From the NCBI RefSeq assembly GCF_006351965.1, contig NZ_CP040932.1, positions 3,224,001 to 3,288,000 of the forward strand: a stretch of DNA of 64,000 nt. Direction: 5' to 3'. A program made the translations under genes and the position numbers. Below, one piece after another: positions 35,038 through 44,873 of this stretch. The notes below the pieces were generated by a model. It worked only from the letters and a program-made list of their open reading frames with translations. It was not told where the DNA came from and did no database searches. The first letter of the stretch is position 1. Each line of letters opens with the position of its first letter. This DNA is from Oceanicola sp. D3. Its GTDB lineage: Bacteria; Pseudomonadota; Alphaproteobacteria; Rhodobacterales; Rhodobacteraceae.

Positions 35038-38000
35038 TTATATGTCTTCGACAGTCACAACGCCGCCCAAGGACTTGAGCGCGCTCTTGATCTGCGGATT
35101 TACCGGAAAGTCACCCTCAAGCTCAAGATGCACCTCCCCCGGCAGGTCGGCCGCCATCAGGCAAAGGGCCACCGCGCCACGCGATTTCGAGGCCCCATCC
35201 GCCTCGGCCCGCTCCAGCAAAGACTTCACTGCAGGGGCCGCCGCGATGTCATCAAGGAAGAGCCGGATATCGCTCCGCCCGGCCTGCGCCGCCACCGCGT
35301 CAATCGGCGCCACGGAGCGGCCCAGCAGCTTGAGCTGATCCGCCTCCATCGTCGCCTCGCAGGTCACCACCACATTGGCCCCCGCCTCAAGAAAATCGCG
35401 TGATTTCTCCAGCGCCTCGCTGAACAGGGTCACCTCATAAAGTCCAGTCGGATCAGAGAGTTGCACAAAGGCAAAGCGGTTGCCCCGCGCGCTCTTGCGC
35501 TCTTGGCGGCCCGCAACCGACCCGGCCAGTTTTACCAGCGCGGGCGAGCGCTGCACATCGAGCGAAACCTGCTCCAGCGTCTTCACCCCCTGCTTCTTCA
35601 GCGGGCCCATATAATCGTCCAGCGGATGCCCCGAGAGATAGAAGCCAATGGCCTTGTGCTCCTCCCCCAACCGCTCGCCAACCATCCAGTCATCCACCTG
35701 CGGCAGGCGCGGTTCGGGCAGGTCATCGCCCGCTTCGCCAAACAGCGAAACCTGAGCGGAAGCCCGCTGATCGTGGATCGCGGCGGAGTAGTTCACCAGC
35801 GGGTCGAGCGCGGCAAACACCCGATGCCGATTCGCATCCAGCAGGTCAAAAGCCCCGGCGCGGGCCAGCATTTCCAACGGGCGCTTGCCGATCTTCTTCA
35901 GGTCCACCCGGCGGGCAAAGTCGTAGAGCGACACAAAATCCCGGCCGTCCCGCGCCTCCACGATCAGCCGCATCGCATCGCCGCCCACGTTCTTCAGCGC
36001 GCCCAGCGCATAAACCACCTTGCCATCGACCACGCTGAAGGTGTCCAGCGAGCGATTTACGCAAGGCGGAATGATCTCGATATCCAGCCCCCGCCGCACC
36101 TCCTCGGCATAAACCGCGAGCTTGTCGGTCAGGTGGATATCGCAGTTCATGACGGCGGCCATGAACTCCACCGGATGGTTCGCCTTGAGCCAGGCCGTCT
36201 GATAGCTCACCACGGCGTAGGCGGCGGCGTGAGACTTGTTGAACCCGTAGTTGGCGAATTTCTCCAGCAGGTCGAAGACCTCCGAGGCCTTCTTCTTCTC
36301 CACCCCGTTCTCCGCCGCGCCCTTCTCAAACTTGGGCCGCTCGGCGTCCATCGCCTCCTTGATCTTCTTGCCCATCGCGCGGCGCAGCAGGTCGGCGCCG
36401 CCAAGGGAATAGCCAGCCATCACCTGGGCGATCTGCATCACCTGTTCCTGATAAACGATGATGCCCTGCGTCTCTTCAAGGATATGGTCGATAAGCGGGT
36501 GAACGCTTTCGATCTCCCGCTGCCCGTTCTTCACCTCGCAATAGGTCGGGATGTTCTCCATCGGGCCGGGCCGGTAAAGCGCCACCAGCGCAACGATATC
36601 CTCGATGCAGTCGGGCTTCATGCGCCTGAGCGCATCCATCATCCCCGAGCTTTCCACCTGAAACACCGCAACCGTCTTGGCGCTGGCGTAGAGCTTGTAG
36701 CTCCGCTCGTCATCCAGCGGGATCGCGTTGATCTCGTTCACCGCGCCCTCGGGCGGCTCGTATAGCTCGGTGCCATCGGGCGCGATATGAATGTCGCGGC
36801 CCCCGCCATTGATCAAGTCCACCGCGTTCTGAATCACCGTCAGCGTTTTCAGGCCGAGGAAGTCGAACTTCACCAGCCCCGCCTGCTCCACCCATTTCAT
36901 GTTGAACTGGGTCGCCGGCATGTCGGAGCGCGGGTCTTGATAAAGCGGCACCAGCTCATCCAGCGGCCTGTCGCCAATCACCACGCCCGCCGCGTGGGTC
37001 GAAGCGTTGCGCAGCAAGCCCTCCACCTGCTGGCCATAGGTCAGCAGCCGGTCCACCACCTCCTCGTTGCGCGCCTCCTCGCGCAGCCGCTCCTCGGTGG
37101 CCAGCGCCTTCTCGATGCTCACCGGCTTCACGCCTTCAACGGGGATCATCTTGGAAAGCCGGTCCACCTGCCCATAGGGCATTTGCAGCACCCGCCCCAC
37201 GTCGCGCACAGCCGCCTTGGAGAGCAGCGCACCGAAGGTGATGATCTGCCCCACGCGGTCGCGGCCATATTTCTCCTGCACGTAGCGAATGGTCTCTTCC
37301 CGCCGGTCCATGCAGAAGTCGATATCGAAGTCGGGCATGCTCACCCGCTCGGGGTTCAGGAAGCGCTCAAACAGCAGCGCGTAGCGCAGCGGGTCAAGGT
37401 CTGTGATCGTCAGCGCATAAGCCACAAGGCTACCCGCACCGGAGCCCCGCCCCGGCCCCACCGGAATGCCCTGCTCCTTCGACCACTTGATGAAGTCGGC
37501 CACGATCAAGAAGTAGCCGGGAAAGCCCATGCCCTCGATGATCCCAAGCTCAAAGTCGAGCCGCTCTTGATACTCCTCCACCGAGGCCGCATGCGGAATA
37601 ACCGCCAACCGCGCCTGCAAGCCCTCGTTGGCCTGCCGCCGCAGCTCTTCCACCTCATTCTCCGCGAACTTGGGCAGGATCGGGTCGCGCCGGTAGGCCA
37701 TGAAGGCGCAGCGCTTCGCGATCTCCACCGTGTTCTCCAGCGCCTCAGGAAGATCGGCAAAAAGCGTCGCCATCTCCTGCGCGCTCTTGAAATAGTGCTG
37801 CGCCGTCAGCCGCCGCCGATCTTCCTGCTGGTCGACGTAGGCGCCTTCGGCAATGCAGATCAGCGCGTCATGCGCCTCGTAAATCTCGGGCTTGGGGAAA
37901 TACACATCATTGGTCGCCACCAGTGGAATGCCCTTGGCATAGGCCATTTCCACATGGCCGCGCTCGCTCTTGGCCTCTGCCTCCGGCAGCCCGTCCTCGC

Positions 38001-38535
38001 CCGGATGCCGCTGCAACTCGATATAAAGCCGGTCGCCAAAAATCCGCGCCAACTCATCCACCAGCAGCTCCGCCTTGGGCCTCTGCCCGGCGCGAAGCAG
38101 CCGCCCCACCGGCCCGTCCGGCCCGCCGCTGAGGCAGATCACATCGCCCGAATGCGCCTCCAGGTCTTCCAGCGTCACATGCGCCTCCTGCCCGTCACCA
38201 CGCAGGTAGAGGCAGGAGTTGAGCTTCATCAGCGCTTCATAGCCCCGCTCGCTCTGGGCCAGCAGCACAATCGGCGCGGGCGGCACAGGCTTTCCACCCG
38301 GCGCGGCCTGCTCGTATTCAAGATCCACCTGGCAGCCCATGATCGGCTGAATGCCCGCGCCCGAAAGCGTGACGCTGGCCTCAAGCGCACAGAACATGTT
38401 GTTGGTGTCGGTCACCGCCACGGCGGGCATCTCGGCCTTCTCGCAAAGGCCCGCCAGCTTCTTCACCGGCACGGCGCCCTCCAGCAGGGAATACTCGGTG
38501 TGAACGCGCAGGTGGATGAATCGGGGAGAGCTCAT
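35038..38535 (-). CDS. dnaE: DNA polymerase III alpha subunit
   Basis: 1165 residues. An N-terminal PHP domain begins FIHLRVHTEYSLLEGA, the catalytic core carries PDFDIDFCMDRR (about 398-409) and the fingers region follows with KSHAAAYA-type sequence, and a C-terminal OB domain precedes the tail. It is the main replicative polymerase (DnaE1 length and layout), not the DnaE2 mutagenesis paralogue. The 49 bp to the divergent glutaminase gene must hold both promoters or parts of them. Confidence 0.95.
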   Translation of the reverse strand: MSSPRFIHLRVHTEYSLLEGAVPVKKLAGLCEKAEMPAVAVTDTNNMFCALEASVTLSGAGIQPIMGCQVDLEYEQAAPGGKPVPPAPIVLLAQSERGYEALMKLNSCLYLRGDGQEAHVTLEDLEAHSGDVICLSGGPDGPVGRLLRAGQRPKAELLVDELARIFGDRLYIELQRHPGEDGLPEAEAKSERGHVEMAYAKGIPLVATNDVYFPKPEIYEAHDALICIAEGAYVDQQEDRRRLTAQHYFKSAQEMATLFADLPEALENTVEIAKRCAFMAYRRDPILPKFAENEVEELRRQANEGLQARLAVIPHAASVEEYQERLDFELGIIEGMGFPGYFLIVADFIKWSKEQGIPVGPGRGSGAGSLVAYALTITDLDPLRYALLFERFLNPERVSMPDFDIDFCMDRREETIRYVQEKYGRDRVGQIITFGALLSKAAVRDVGRVLQMPYGQVDRLSKMIPVEGVKPVSIEKALATEERLREEARNEEVVDRLLTYGQQVEGLLRNASTHAAGVVIGDRPLDELVPLYQDPRSDMPATQFNMKWVEQAGLVKFDFLGLKTLTVIQNAVDLINGGGRDIHIAPDGTELYEPPEGAVNEINAIPLDDERSYKLYASAKTVAVFQVESSGMMDALRRMKPDCIEDIVALVALYRPGPMENIPTYCEVKNGQREIESVHPLIDHILEETQGIIVYQEQVMQIAQVMAGYSLGGADLLRRAMGKKIKEAMDAERPKFEKGAAENGVEKKKASEVFDLLEKFANYGFNKSHAAAYAVVSYQTAWLKANHPVEFMAAVMNCDIHLTDKLAVYAEEVRRGLDIEIIPPCVNRSLDTFSVVDGKVVYALGALKNVGGDAMRLIVEARDGRDFVSLYDFARRVDLKKIGKRPLEMLARAGAFDLLDANRHRVFAALDPLVNYSAAIHDQRASAQVSLFGEAGDDLPEPRLPQVDDWMVGERLGEEHKAIGFYLSGHPLDDYMGPLKKQGVKTLEQVSLDVQRSPALVKLAGSVAGRQERKSARGNRFAFVQLSDPTGLYEVTLFSEALEKSRDFLEAGANVVVTCEATMEADQLKLLGRSVAPIDAVAAQAGRSDIRLFLDDIAAAPAVKSLLERAEADGASKSRGAVALCLMAADLPGEVHLELEGDFPVNPQIKSALKSLGGVVTVEDI

Positions 38536-38584
38536 GCCGCTACCCTATGGCGGCCACGCGGCGGATTGAAGTAGCATCCGCGCC

Positions 38585-39496
38585 ATGGATCTGCCCGCCC
38601 TTCTCGACCGGCTCAACACCGAGGCCCGCACCGCCGCCGATTGGGGCGAAGTGGCCGCTTATATCCCCGAGTTGGCCCGCGTGGACCCGGCGCAATTCGC
38701 CATCTCCGTCGCGCTGGCCGACGGCACGATTCACTCCGCCGGGCAAGCGCAAACGCGCTTTTCCATCCAGTCCGTCTCCAAGGTCTTCACCCTCGCCTGC
38801 ACCCTCTCGCGCATCGGCGAGTCGCTCTGGTCCCGCGTGGGCCGCGAACCCTCGGGCGACCGCTTCGATTCCATCCTGCTGCTGGAGCAGGAGCAGGGCC
38901 GCCCCCGCAACCCCTTCATCAACGCCGGTGCGTTGGTGACAACCGATGAACTCCTCGCAGGCCGCGCCCCCAAGGAGGCCCTCTCCGAGATCCTGGGCTA
39001 CATCCGCGCGGCAGCGGGCGACGACGACATTCACATCGACGCCGCGGTGGCGAGATCGGAGGCCGAAACCGGCTTCCGCAACATCGCACTGGCCAACTAT
39101 CTCAAGAGCTACGACAACCTGAAGAACCTGCCCGAGATGGTTCTGGGCACCTACTTCCACCAATGCGCGATCGAGATGACCACCGAGCAACTCGCCCGCG
39201 CCGGGCGCGGCATCGCCGGGCTGCCGGGCGCACCGTTGCTGCTCTCCACCGTCAAACGCCGCCGCATCGCCGCGCTGATGATGACCTGCGGCCACTACGA
39301 CGGCTCGGGCGACTTCGCCTTCCGCACCGGCCTGCCCGGCAAGTCCGGCGTCGGCGGCGGCATCCTCGTGGCTGTACCGGATGTCGCCTCCATCGCCGTC
39401 TGGTCGCCGGGCCTCAACGCTTGGGGCAACTCCAAGGTCGGCACCGAGGCCATCGAGCGCCTTGCGCAAAAGACCGGCTGGTCGGTCTTCGGCTGA
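38585..39496 (+). CDS. glsA: Glutaminase
   Basis: 303 residues. The serine-dependent glutaminase motif [12 protein letters not shown] (SxxK, Ser about 60), [23 protein letters not shown] and [12 protein letters not shown] are all present. It hydrolyses glutamine to glutamate and ammonia in the cytoplasm. Divergent from dnaE. Its 3' side is followed by an inverted pair of CCTCGGG repeats. Confidence 0.95.
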   Translation: MDLPALLDRLNTEARTAADWGEVAAYIPELARVDPAQFAISVALADGTIHSAGQAQTRFSIQSVSKVFTLACTLSRIGESLWSRVGREPSGDRFDSILLLEQEQGRPRNPFINAGALVTTDELLAGRAPKEALSEILGYIRAAAGDDDIHIDAAVARSEAETGFRNIALANYLKSYDNLKNLPEMVLGTYFHQCAIEMTTEQLARAGRGIAGLPGAPLLLSTVKRRRIAALMMTCGHYDGSGDFAFRTGLPGKSGVGGGILVAVPDVASIAVWSPGLNAWGNSKVGTEAIERLAQKTGWSVFG

Positions 39497-39503
39497 AAGC
39501 TCC

Positions 39504-39565
39504 GTCATCCTCGGGCTCGACCCGAGGACCTCCCCCAAAGAGATCCTCGGGTCGAGCCCGAGGAC
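39504..39565. repeat. Paired TCCTCGGG...CCCGAGGA palindromes (REP-like)
   Basis: Two 21 bp hairpin units, 39508-39528 and 39544-39564, each with arms TCCTCGGG/CCCGAGGA, are arranged as an inverted pair after glsA. A related copy occurs at 58058-58103. Such GTCATCCTCGGG elements are common in alphaproteobacterial intergenic regions. Confidence 0.75.
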
Positions 39566-39578
39566 GCCCCACCGATAC

Positions 39579-39642
39579 CTAGCCACCTGACTAACCATCT
39601 TGACCGCCTCGCCCGAATCGCAATACTTAGCCACATGACTAA
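39579..39642. promoter_or_regulatory. ArsR promoter with two 16 bp operators, one covering the start codon
   Basis: CTAGCCACCTGACTAA (39579-39594) and TTAGCCACATGACTAA (39627-39642) are near-identical imperfect palindromes 48 bp apart. The second contains the ATG of the arsR-type gene. TTGACC (39600-39605) and AATACT (39622-39627) form a -35/-10 pair with a 16 bp spacer, placing the start of transcription at about the ATG. Autorepression is inferred. Confidence 0.6.
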
Positions 39643-39967
39643 CCAACTCGACAACTTCTTCAGCGCAATCGCAGATCCAACCCGCCGGGCCGTGATCGAG
39701 CGTCTCACCCAAGGGCCCGCCGCCGTCTCCGAGCTGCACGCCCCCCACGACATGGCCCTGCCCACCTTCCTCAAGCACCTGAAAGTGCTGGAGAACGCAG
39801 GCCTTACCCACTCGGTCAAAAAGGGCCGCGTCCGCACCGTCCACATCGAGGCGCAGCCGCTGGCCGCCGCCGAAAACTGGCTCACCACTCAACGAAAACT
39901 CTGGGAAGGCCGGCTGGATCGCCTCTCCGCCCTCGCAGAACGGCTCGAAAAAGGAGGCGACGCATGA
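39635..39967 (+). CDS. ArsR-family winged-helix regulator
   Basis: 110 residues. The helix-turn-helix spans about 18-75 (ADPTRRAVIERLTQGPAAVSEL, MALPTFLKHLKVLENAGL). No metal-binding cysteines are present, in line with the ArsR subgroup encoded with SRPBCC proteins. It lacks a Shine-Dalgarno sequence and appears to be translated from a leaderless mRNA. Overlaps the next gene by ATGA. Confidence 0.9.
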   Translation: MTNQLDNFFSAIADPTRRAVIERLTQGPAAVSELHAPHDMALPTFLKHLKVLENAGLTHSVKKGRVRTVHIEAQPLAAAENWLTTQRKLWEGRLDRLSALAERLEKGGDA

Positions 39968-40425
39968 CCGCCCTCAAGCACGACACGCTCACCCTGACCC
40001 GCAGCATCAAGGCCCCGCCCGCGCGCCTCTTTCCGCTGATGACCCAGCCGGAGTTCCGCGCCGAATGGGGCGCCCCCACCGAGAACACCCGGCTCGATAT
40101 CGTCGACGCCGATATCCGCCCCGGCGGGCGCGAACTGTCGCGCTGCGGCCCCGCCGACAATCCGGAATTCGAGGTCACCACCGACTTCCACCACCTTGAG
40201 GCCCCCGCCCTGCTGATCTTCACCGAAACCATCCGCATCGAAGGCGCGCCCATCTCCAGCGGCCTCTGCACCGTCGAAATCACCGCCGAGGGCGCAGGCT
40301 CCCACCTCACCGTCACCGCCCAGCTCGCCAGCCTCATCGGCGACGAGATGGCCGAGGGCTACACCCAGGGCTGGACGGCCGCACTCGCCAACCTCGCCCG
40401 CCTCGCCGAAAGGCAAACCCCATGA
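39964..40425 (+). CDS. SRPBCC / AHSA1 domain protein
   Basis: 153 residues, one START-like AHSA1 domain. The segments LTRSIKAPPARLFPLMTQPE at the N terminus and EMAEGYTQGWTAALANLARL at the C terminus match the family. These proteins enclose a hydrophobic ligand cavity; the ligand is unknown. Linked by ATGA to the ArsR gene upstream and to a second SRPBCC gene downstream. Confidence 0.85.
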   Translation: MTALKHDTLTLTRSIKAPPARLFPLMTQPEFRAEWGAPTENTRLDIVDADIRPGGRELSRCGPADNPEFEVTTDFHHLEAPALLIFTETIRIEGAPISSGLCTVEITAEGAGSHLTVTAQLASLIGDEMAEGYTQGWTAALANLARLAERQTP

Positions 40426-40880
40426 ACCCCGAACTCGACCTCACCCTCACCCGCCAGATCAACGCCAGCCCCGCCACCCTCTGGCGATGCTTCACCACCC
40501 CCGAACTGCTCTGCGCATGGTTCGTCCCCGCCCCGTGGTCCTGCGCCGAAGCGGTGATTGAGCCGCACCCGGGCGGGCGCTTCTACAGCCTCTTCAAAGG
40601 CCCCGACGGCGAGGAAATGGCCAACGAAGGCGCAATCCTGCTGGCCGAACCTGCAAAACGCTTCGTCTTCACCGATTTCTTCAAGGCTGGTTTCATCCCC
40701 AACGAAACCCCCTTCATGCTGGCCGACATCACCCTGACGCCCCGCGACGGCGGCACCGAATACACGGCCACCGTGCGTCACCGCACCCCCGAAGATCGCG
40801 CGCGGCACGAGGAAATGGGCTTCGCGCAGGGCTGGGGCACCGCCGCCGACCAGCTCGCAGCCCTGGCCGAAGGGCTCTGA
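40422..40880 (+). CDS. SRPBCC / AHSA1 domain protein (second copy)
   Basis: 152 residues, paralogous to the previous gene ([20 protein letters not shown] and [16 protein letters not shown]). The tandem pair with an ArsR repressor is a widespread arrangement whose physiological role is not settled. It ends the operon; a strong hairpin follows eight bases later. Confidence 0.85.
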   Translation: MNPELDLTLTRQINASPATLWRCFTTPELLCAWFVPAPWSCAEAVIEPHPGGRFYSLFKGPDGEEMANEGAILLAEPAKRFVFTDFFKAGFIPNETPFMLADITLTPRDGGTEYTATVRHRTPEDRARHEEMGFAQGWGTAADQLAALAEGL

Positions 40881-40887
40881 ACACGGG

Positions 40888-40935
40888 ATGGCGGGTGGGG
40901 TGTCGTGGCGCAAGCCACGCAGGTCACCCCGCCAT
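40888..40935. terminator. Long hairpin with GCAA tetraloop after the SRPBCC operon
   Basis: ATGGCGGG near 40888 pairs with CCCGCCAT ending at 40935, and CGTGGC (40904-40909) pairs with GCCACG (40914-40919) around a GCAA tetraloop. The structure ends about 165 bp before xdhA. Without a T-run it could be a rho-dependent stop, an mRNA stabiliser or part of the xdh leader. Confidence 0.45.
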
Positions 40936-41100
40936 TCGCACAAATTCCGGGCATTCCCCACGTCCTGCCGCACAAACAGGCAGATTTCCCCTTGCTTCCC
41001 CGCCCCCAAGCCCTCCAAACTCCCCCGGCGGGGGCTGCCTTCTACGCCGCATCGAAGGCGCACACCCGGGGACAACATCGGTAACGCGGCGGGTTTTTGC

Positions 41101-42465
41101 ATGGACATCACGTTTCTTCTCAACGGAGAGACCGTGGAGCTGCGCGACGTCGCCCCCACAAACACTGTGCTCGACTGGCTGCGCGAGCAGCGCGGGCTGA
41201 CCGGCACCAAGGAAGGCTGCAACGAGGGCGATTGCGGCGCCTGCACGGTGATGGCGCGCGCGCCCTCCGGCACTTGGGCGGCGCAGAACGCCTGCATCAT
41301 GCTCCTGCCCCACCTCCACGGCCGCGAGATCCGCACCGTCGAAGGCGTGGCCGCGCCCGATGGCACGCTCCACCCGGTCCAACAGGCGATGATCACCCAC
41401 CACGGCTCGCAATGCGGTTTCTGCACGCCAGGCTTCATCACCTCCATGGCCGCCGCACACGCAAACGGCGCAACCGACCATAACGACAAGCTGGCGGGCA
41501 ACCTCTGCCGCTGCACCGGCTATGCGCCCATCGCCCGCGCAGCCGAGGCCGCCGCACAAGAGCCGGTGCCCGCCCACATCACCGCCCGCTCTTCGCTCGC
41601 GCCAACGCCGCAGCCGGCGATCCCCGAAAGCGCCGATGCTCTGGCTGCATGGTATGCCGCCCACCCGCAGGCCACGCTCATCGCAGGTGCCACCGACGTT
41701 GGCCTCTGGGTCACGAAAAAGCTGGCCGATCTCGAAGAGGTCGCCTTCCTCCACCGTGTCTCCGATCTCGACTATGTCACCGTCACCGAAGACGAAATCC
41801 GCATCGGCGCAACAACCCCCATCGCCACCCTGCGCAGGGCCATCGCGCCGCATCACCCTTCGCTCGCTGAACTCTTCCGCCGCTACGGCTCCGAGCAGGT
41901 CCGCACCGCCGCCACGATCGGCGGCAACATCGCCAACGGCTCTCCCATCGGCGACAGCCCCCCGGCCCTGATCGCGCTGAACGCCACCCTCCACCTGCGC
42001 CACGGCGACACCCGCCGCAGCCTCCCGCTGGAGGAGTTCTTCGTCGACTACGGCAAGCAAGACCGCGCGCCCGGCGAATTCGTCGAAGCCGTCAGCCTCC
42101 CCCGCCAGCCTGATACGCTGCGCTGCTACAAGCTCTCCAAACGCTTCGACCAGGATATCTCCGCCGTCTGCGGATGCTTTGCCATCACGGTCACCGATGG
42201 CACCGTCACGCAGGCCCGCATCGCCTTCGGCGGCATGGCGGCCACGCCCAAACGCGCCGCCGCCACCGAAGCCGCACTGATCGGCAGCGCTTGGGGGGAA
42301 GCAACGATCACGCAAGCACAGACGGCGATGACCGCCGACTACACCCCCCTCTCCGACATGCGCGCCTCCGCCGACTACCGGATGAAAACCGCGCAAAACA
42401 TGCTCCACCGCTACTGGCTGGAAAGCACAGGCACCGCCACCTCCGTGCTGGAGGTGCAGCCATGA
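41101..42465 (+). CDS. xdhA: Xanthine dehydrogenase small subunit (2Fe-2S and FAD)
   Basis: 454 residues. Two 2Fe-2S clusters: Cys 40, 45, 48 and 65 ([10 protein letters not shown]) and Cys 105, 108, 136 and 138 (CGFC, CRC). The FAD domain (about 180-345) contains [20 protein letters not shown]. It passes electrons from the molybdenum subunit to NAD+ in hypoxanthine and xanthine oxidation. ATG 41101 gives the conserved N terminus; a longer upstream frame runs through a hairpin and is not coding. It overlaps xdhB by ATGA. Confidence 0.95.
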   Translation: MDITFLLNGETVELRDVAPTNTVLDWLREQRGLTGTKEGCNEGDCGACTVMARAPSGTWAAQNACIMLLPHLHGREIRTVEGVAAPDGTLHPVQQAMITHHGSQCGFCTPGFITSMAAAHANGATDHNDKLAGNLCRCTGYAPIARAAEAAAQEPVPAHITARSSLAPTPQPAIPESADALAAWYAAHPQATLIAGATDVGLWVTKKLADLEEVAFLHRVSDLDYVTVTEDEIRIGATTPIATLRRAIAPHHPSLAELFRRYGSEQVRTAATIGGNIANGSPIGDSPPALIALNATLHLRHGDTRRSLPLEEFFVDYGKQDRAPGEFVEAVSLPRQPDTLRCYKLSKRFDQDISAVCGCFAITVTDGTVTQARIAFGGMAATPKRAAATEAALIGSAWGEATITQAQTAMTADYTPLSDMRASADYRMKTAQNMLHRYWLESTGTATSVLEVQP

Positions 42466-44873
42466 GCGTGGCCAAACCCCTCCCGCATGATGCCGCCCCG
42501 CTCCACGTCACCGGCCAAGCCCGCTACGTTGATGACATCCCGGTGCCCGCCAACACCCTCCACCTCGCCTTCGGCACCTCTGCCAAGGCCCGCGCCAGCA
42601 TCACCGCGCTCGACCTTGCCGCCGTGCGCGCCGCCCCCGGCGTGGTGGCCGTGCTGACAGCAGAAGACCTGCCCGCCGCCAATGATGTCTCCCCCTCCGC
42701 CCATGACGAGCCCCTGCTCGCCGAGGGCGAGGTTTACTACATCGGCCAGCCGATCTTTCTCGTCGTCGCCACCAGCCACCTCGCCGCCCGCAAGGCCGCC
42801 CGGCTCGCCGCCGTCACCTACGCAGAAAAGCCCGCCCTGCTCACCATCGACGACGCCATGGCCGCCAACTCCCGCTTCGAAGATGGCCCACGTGAATACA
42901 CCCGCGGTGACCTCGCCGCAGGCTGGGCGCAGGCCACCACCACCGTCGAAGGCTCCATTGAGCTTGGCGGGCAAGAGCACTTCTACCTCGAAGGCCAGGC
43001 CGCCCTCGCGCTGCCGCAAGAGGGCGGCGACATGGTGGTGCACAGCTCCACCCAGCACCCCACCGAGATTCAGCACAAGGTGGCCGAAGCCCTTGGCACG
43101 CCGATGAACGCGGTGCGCGTCGAGATCCGCCGCATGGGCGGCGGCTTCGGCGGCAAGGAAAGCCAGGGCAACGCGCTCGCCTGCGCCTGCGCCGTGGCCG
43201 CCCGCCTCACCGGGCGCCCAGCCAAAATGCGCTACGACCGTGACGACGACATGATGATCACCGGCAAGCGCCACGACTTCCGCATCGACTACCGCGCCGG
43301 TGTAGATGCCTCCGGCAAACTGGTGGCGGTGGAATTCGACCAGCTCTGTCGCTGCGGCTGGGCGCAAGACCTCTCCCTGCCGGTCGCAGACCGCGCGATG
43401 CTCCATGCCGACAACGCCTATTTCATCCCCGCCGTGCGCATCACCTCGCACCGCCTGAAGACCCACACCCAAAGCGCCACCGCCTATCGCGGGTTTGGCG
43501 GCCCGCAGGGGATGCTCGGGATCGAGCGGGTGATGGACCACCTCGCCGCCGAGATGGGCTGCGATCCGCTTTTGCTGCGCCAGAAGAACTTTTATGCCTC
43601 CGGCGGGAGGTATTTAGAGCAAGAAAATGAACAGGTTGCGCCTTCCACGGCAGGCGTTGAGGAGGATCTGACCTCGCGCGGCGCCGTGGCGACCGGAGAG
43701 CCGGACGCGGTGACGGTGGTGCCTGTTGGGGCGCAGACCACACCCTACGGGCAGCCGGTGGTGGATTCGGTCGCGCATGAGCTGGTGGCGGCGCTGTGCG
43801 AGAAGGCCGATTACGCCGGGCGGCGGGCGGCGGTGGCACAGTGGAACGCCGAAAACCCGGTGCTGAAGCGCGGGCTGGCACTTACCCCGGTGAAGTTCGG
43901 CATCTCCTTCACCCTCACCCACCTCAATCAGGCCGGGGCACTGGTGCATGTCTATCAGGATGGCTCGATCCACATGAACCACGGCGGCACCGAGATGGGG
44001 CAAGGGCTGTTCCAGAAGGTCGCCCAAGTGGCGGCCTCGCGCTTCGGGGTGCCGCTGGAGCGGGTCAAGATCACCGCCACCGACACCGGCAAGGTGCCCA
44101 ACACCTCCGCCACCGCCGCCAGTTCCGGGAGCGACCTCAACGGCATGGCCGTGGCCGCCGCCTGCGACGAGATCAAGGCCCGCATCGCCGCCTTCCTCGC
44201 CGAGGTGCATCAGGCCGACCCGGCAGAGGTGCGTTTCGAGGGTGACGCCGTGCATGTGGGCGCCGATGTGATCCCTTGGGAAAAGGCGATTGCCGAGGCC
44301 TATGTGGGCCGCGTCTCGCTCTCGGCCACCGGCTTTTACAAGACCCCCTCGATCAGTTGGGACCGTATCAAAGGCGAGGGCCGCCCGTTCTTCTACTTCG
44401 CCTATGGCGCGGCGCTCACCGAGGTGGTGGTCGACACGCTCACCGGCGAAAACCGCATGCTCCGCGTCGACATTCTGCATGACGCCGGCACCTCGCTGAA
44501 CCCCGCGCTCGACATCGGCCAGGTCGAAGGCGGCTTCATCCAGGGCGCTGGCTGGCTCACCACCGAAGAGCTGGTCTGGGACGACACGGGCCGCCTCACC
44601 ACCCACGCCCCCTCCACCTACAAGATCCCCGCCTGCTCCGACCGGCCCCCGGTGTTCAACGTCGCGCTCTGGCCCAATGCCAACCACGAGCCCACCATCT
44701 ACCGCTCCAAGGCCGTCGGCGAGCCGCCCTTCATGCTGGGCATCTCCGCCCTCATGGCCCTGTCGGACGCCTGCGCCGCCTGCGGCCCGTACTACCCGGC
44801 GCTGGAGGCCCCGGCCACCGCCGAGCACGTGCTCGAGGCCATCGGGCGCGCCCGGGCGGGAGAGAGCGGATGA
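42462..44873 (+). CDS. xdhB: Xanthine dehydrogenase molybdopterin subunit
   Basis: 803 residues. Moco-binding signatures: [32 protein letters not shown] (about 226), [12 protein letters not shown], and [20 protein letters not shown] (about 506). It forms the catalytic half with XdhA. Unusual: codons at 43596-43634 (residues about 379-391, [13 protein letters not shown]) are a copy of a dispersed intergenic element, and the stretch to about residue 420 looks longer than in typical XdhB, which joins NFY closely to TTPYGQ. The reading frame continues unbroken, so activity may be kept. Confidence 0.93.
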   Translation: MSVAKPLPHDAAPLHVTGQARYVDDIPVPANTLHLAFGTSAKARASITALDLAAVRAAPGVVAVLTAEDLPAANDVSPSAHDEPLLAEGEVYYIGQPIFLVVATSHLAARKAARLAAVTYAEKPALLTIDDAMAANSRFEDGPREYTRGDLAAGWAQATTTVEGSIELGGQEHFYLEGQAALALPQEGGDMVVHSSTQHPTEIQHKVAEALGTPMNAVRVEIRRMGGGFGGKESQGNALACACAVAARLTGRPAKMRYDRDDDMMITGKRHDFRIDYRAGVDASGKLVAVEFDQLCRCGWAQDLSLPVADRAMLHADNAYFIPAVRITSHRLKTHTQSATAYRGFGGPQGMLGIERVMDHLAAEMGCDPLLLRQKNFYASGGRYLEQENEQVAPSTAGVEEDLTSRGAVATGEPDAVTVVPVGAQTTPYGQPVVDSVAHELVAALCEKADYAGRRAAVAQWNAENPVLKRGLALTPVKFGISFTLTHLNQAGALVHVYQDGSIHMNHGGTEMGQGLFQKVAQVAASRFGVPLERVKITATDTGKVPNTSATAASSGSDLNGMAVAAACDEIKARIAAFLAEVHQADPAEVRFEGDAVHVGADVIPWEKAIAEAYVGRVSLSATGFYKTPSISWDRIKGEGRPFFYFAYGAALTEVVVDTLTGENRMLRVDILHDAGTSLNPALDIGQVEGGFIQGAGWLTTEELVWDDTGRLTTHAPSTYKIPACSDRPPVFNVALWPNANHEPTIYRSKAVGEPPFMLGISALMALSDACAACGPYYPALEAPATAEHVLEAIGRARAGESG
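43596..43634 (+). repeat. Dispersed 39 bp element inside xdhB, copy 2 (in frame)
   Basis: Matches the reverse complement of 19713-19751 at 35 of 39 positions, starting GCCTCCGGCGGGAGG and ending AAAATGAACAG. It adds exactly 13 codons in frame, including TTA and AAT, which stand out in this GC-rich gene. Only one arm of the composite element is present. Confidence 0.8.
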
